Positions 6,323 through 7,998 of a stretch of 7,998 nt of DNA are shown in pieces. The stretch's first letter is position 1. Every line of letters starts with the position of its first letter. A program made the translations under genes and the position numbers. Source of the DNA: Immundisolibacteraceae bacterium (GTDB taxonomy: Bacteria; Pseudomonadota; Gammaproteobacteria; Immundisolibacterales; Immundisolibacteraceae); assembly GCA_019090185.1 (NCBI GenBank), contig JAHRWJ010000084.1, forward strand, positions 1 through 7,998. The letters are read 5' to 3'. The notes beneath the pieces are model-generated. The model did no database searches, had not been told where the DNA came from, and was given only the letters and a program-made list of their open reading frames with translations.

Positions 6323-7998
6323 CTATACAGACAGCGGCGGTAATGGGCAATCAAGTATCTCACAGATCGCTCGCAACAACTCCAGCTCCTCCACCCTCAC
6401 CTGCTGATCGTGTAGCACCGTAACGGCTAACGCTGAAATCAATTTCATTTTTGGCATCAACGCCAGACCGCAGAGCCGCCGCATACTTTTTTCTAGTTGG
6501 GCAACGCTGGTTAAAGCAATGTCAGGAAGCTGCCAATCCGACTTTTTAAAGCCTGTCATCGCGGCAACAAAACCAGCTCTTGCAGCCGCCTCATCGTCAT
6601 GCCCCACCCGTGCCAGCAAACCAACAACCAATTGCACATCAGCCATCAATGGCTCAATACGGCGATGCGTTGCCACCTTGCCAGGGCGCTTCTGGTCTAA
6701 TAACTGGGCACGAGCAATCGCAAAAATTGCAAACTGCCCCAAACTTAAACCCGCACTCGAAAGCCCTACCCGCCGCATCAACTTCAACTGCTCACGGATG
6801 TTCTGCTGGTTGTCGGTCGCAACCACCGCCAGGGCAATATCTAGCAATGGCAATCTCAGCTGCGCTGGTAACTGGTTCAACTGCCGGTAGGTGCTTCGAA
6901 TTTGGGCGATAAAATCGTTTTCCTGATCGACTTCAAGCTTACCGAACTGCAGACGACGACCCTCAACATCAATATCCAACATTAACGCTACCAGCAACGC
7001 CCGCGCGCCTGGCCGCCGATGAATCTGTTTAGAGAGTTTTGGCGGTATCGCCTGCTTAAGAAGCTGAGCCTGATTAAGATGCGCGGCCTGGGGAGTCCCC
7101 ACCAATGCCACCACCTGATCCGCGGTCAACTGGCTATCAATAGCACTCGATGCCGAACTAAAAGCCGACATACCGACAACCGGCCCTTCATCCTCCAGCT
7201 GATTGAAGCGGGGAATCGCCCCCGCCCCTTCCAGGTGCTCAATACCTACCCCGGGAAGCGGATCGTGATCGATGGCAAACTTTGGCTTAATCCGCCGGAT
7301 GCGCTCTTCTAGCGGCGGATGGGTAGAAAAAAGGTTCATTAAGCCGGTTGAGACCGCCTCACCAAAAAACAGATGACTCATCTGTTCACTATTGGGTGTC
7401 GCCACCAGGGCACCCGCCTCATGCAGACGAATCTTTCGCAATGCATTAGCAATGCCATCCGGGTTACGAGTGAACTGCACCGATGAGGCGTCCGCCAGGT
7501 ATTCTCGCTGCCGCGATAGCGCAGCCTTAATAAGATTGCCCAGAAACAGACCAATATAACCAACCGACATCAGCGCTAGACCGGCTAGAAACGTCTGCGG
7601 CGCACCGCCACCACCCCGTCTTCGCGCGGGATCACTGTCCAGGTGACGATAACGATATCGACTCCGTTTGAAGGTTCCGCGCATCATTGCCTGACCTAAC
7701 AGGCCAATCACCAAGATCCCGTGTAGCACACCAACCAGACGCATGTTCAAACGCATGTCGCCATTCAGTATGTGGCTGAACTCGTGGGCAATCACCCCCT
7801 GGAGCTCGTCTCGACTGAGCAATTCGATCGCACCCCGGGTCACGCCAATCACCGCCTGGCCTGGTGTAAAGCCCGCAGCAAAAGCATTCACACCCTGAGA
7901 TTCAATCAAGTAGAGCGCCGGTACCGGCGTGCCGGAGGCAATGGCCATCTCTTCAACCACATTGATCAGCCGCCGCTTTGCCGGTTCCCCGGTAGCCA
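6323..7998 (-). CDS. M48 family (HtpX-like) membrane metalloprotease with helical TerB-like C-terminal extension (5' end outside window)
   Basis: This is a zinc metalloprotease of the inner membrane, of the HtpX/Ste24 type linked to membrane-protein quality control. The frame is open to the right edge; the GTG at 7960 is internal, since family-like sequence (ATGEPAKRRLIN) continues upstream. Counting from that GTG, VNAFAAGF precedes the zinc site HEFSH (59-63), membrane segments lie near 74-92 and 123-146, and the third zinc ligand is Glu153 in REYLADASSVQFTRNP. FSTHPPLEERIRRIKP (211-226) closes the peptidase domain. About 300 further residues follow: a linker (230-290), then a helix-rich region whose end (about 503-540, MKLISALAVTVLHDQQVRVEELELLRAICEIL in outline) resembles a TerB-type helical domain. 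HtpX itself stops soon after the peptidase domain. Such proteases often follow lemA, which would lie outside the window (inference). Confidence 0.88.
   Translation of the reverse strand, partial: ATGEPAKRRLINVVEEMAIASGTPVPALYLIESQGVNAFAAGFTPGQAVIGVTRGAIELLSRDELQGVIAHEFSHILNGDMRLNMRLVGVLHGILVIGLLGQAMMRGTFKRSRYRYRHLDSDPARRRGGGGAPQTFLAGLALMSVGYIGLFLGNLIKAALSRQREYLADASSVQFTRNPDGIANALRKIRLHEAGALVATPNSEQMSHLFFGEAVSTGLMNLFSTHPPLEERIRRIKPKFAIDHDPLPGVGIEHLEGAGAIPRFNQLEDEGPVVGMSAFSSASSAIDSQLTADQVVALVGTPQAAHLNQAQLLKQAIPPKLSKQIHRRPGARALLVALMLDIDVEGRRLQFGKLEVDQENDFIAQIRSTYRQLNQLPAQLRLPLLDIALAVVATDNQQNIREQLKLMRRVGLSSAGLSLGQFAIFAIARAQLLDQKRPGKVATHRRIEPLMADVQLVVGLLARVGHDDEAAARAGFVAAMTGFKKSDWQLPDIALTSVAQLEKSMRRLCGLALMPKMKLISALAVTVLHDQQVRVEELELLRAICEILDCPLPPLSV

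Noticed and set aside
6316..6334. SOS-box-like CTGT/ACAG words near the M48 stop codon
   Set aside because: The half-sites are direct repeats of CTGT on the minus strand and not inverted, and they lie at the end of the gene.
6519..6912. Two overlapping plus-strand ORFs (123 and 110 codons) inside the M48 gene
   Set aside because: They lie antisense to conserved coding sequence, have compositionally odd products, and have no recognisable family.

Overview
The window looks like ordinary chromosomal DNA from a gammaproteobacterium. The evidence is a DinB very close to the E. coli type, a FadL-type outer membrane protein (so a Gram-negative envelope), a PAS-GGDEF signalling protein, and compact, moderately GC-rich coding with short intergenic gaps. 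I cannot place it to genus. I see no insertion sequence, phage gene, CRISPR array, tRNA or rRNA, and no gene-free stretch longer than 300 bases.

Layout: one gene runs on the plus strand, a 2-hydroxyacid dehydrogenase cut by the left edge (1-597). The other six run on the minus strand. In order of minus-strand transcription from the right edge they are: an HtpX-like M48 membrane metalloprotease with a long helical C-terminal extension, cut by the right edge (6323-7998); an intrinsic terminator (6238-6279); a short DUF445 membrane protein (5623-6207); a FadL/TodX-family outer membrane channel (4253-5551); DNA polymerase IV, dinB (3121-4215); a degenerate receiver-PAS-GGDEF diguanylate cyclase (1638-2954); and a meta-cleavage-product-type alpha/beta hydrolase (611-1465), which converges on the dehydrogenase with 13 bases between the stop codons.

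How they fit together: DUF445, fadL-like and dinB are spaced by 71 and 37 bases with no intrinsic terminator visible between them, so they may share a transcript. The FadL-like channel and the C-C bond hydrolase are both typical of bacteria that use hydrophobic or aromatic carbon sources. They are separated by two unrelated genes, so a shared pathway is only a guess. M48, DUF445 and the FadL-like protein all act in the envelope. DinB and the c-di-GMP enzyme are unrelated neighbours.

I did not find a convincing undescribed system. The best second-look items are the unusual 5' end of dinB (non-ATG start, a tiny upstream ORF overlapping it, and a Shine-Dalgarno-like motif placed in front of a CTT codon where E. 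coli DinB begins), the extended C-terminus of the M48 protease, the degenerate receiver domain on the cyclase, and two inverted repeats upstream of the hydrolase. The fadL-like and dinB starts are both read as TTG, because no in-frame ATG exists at a sensible place.
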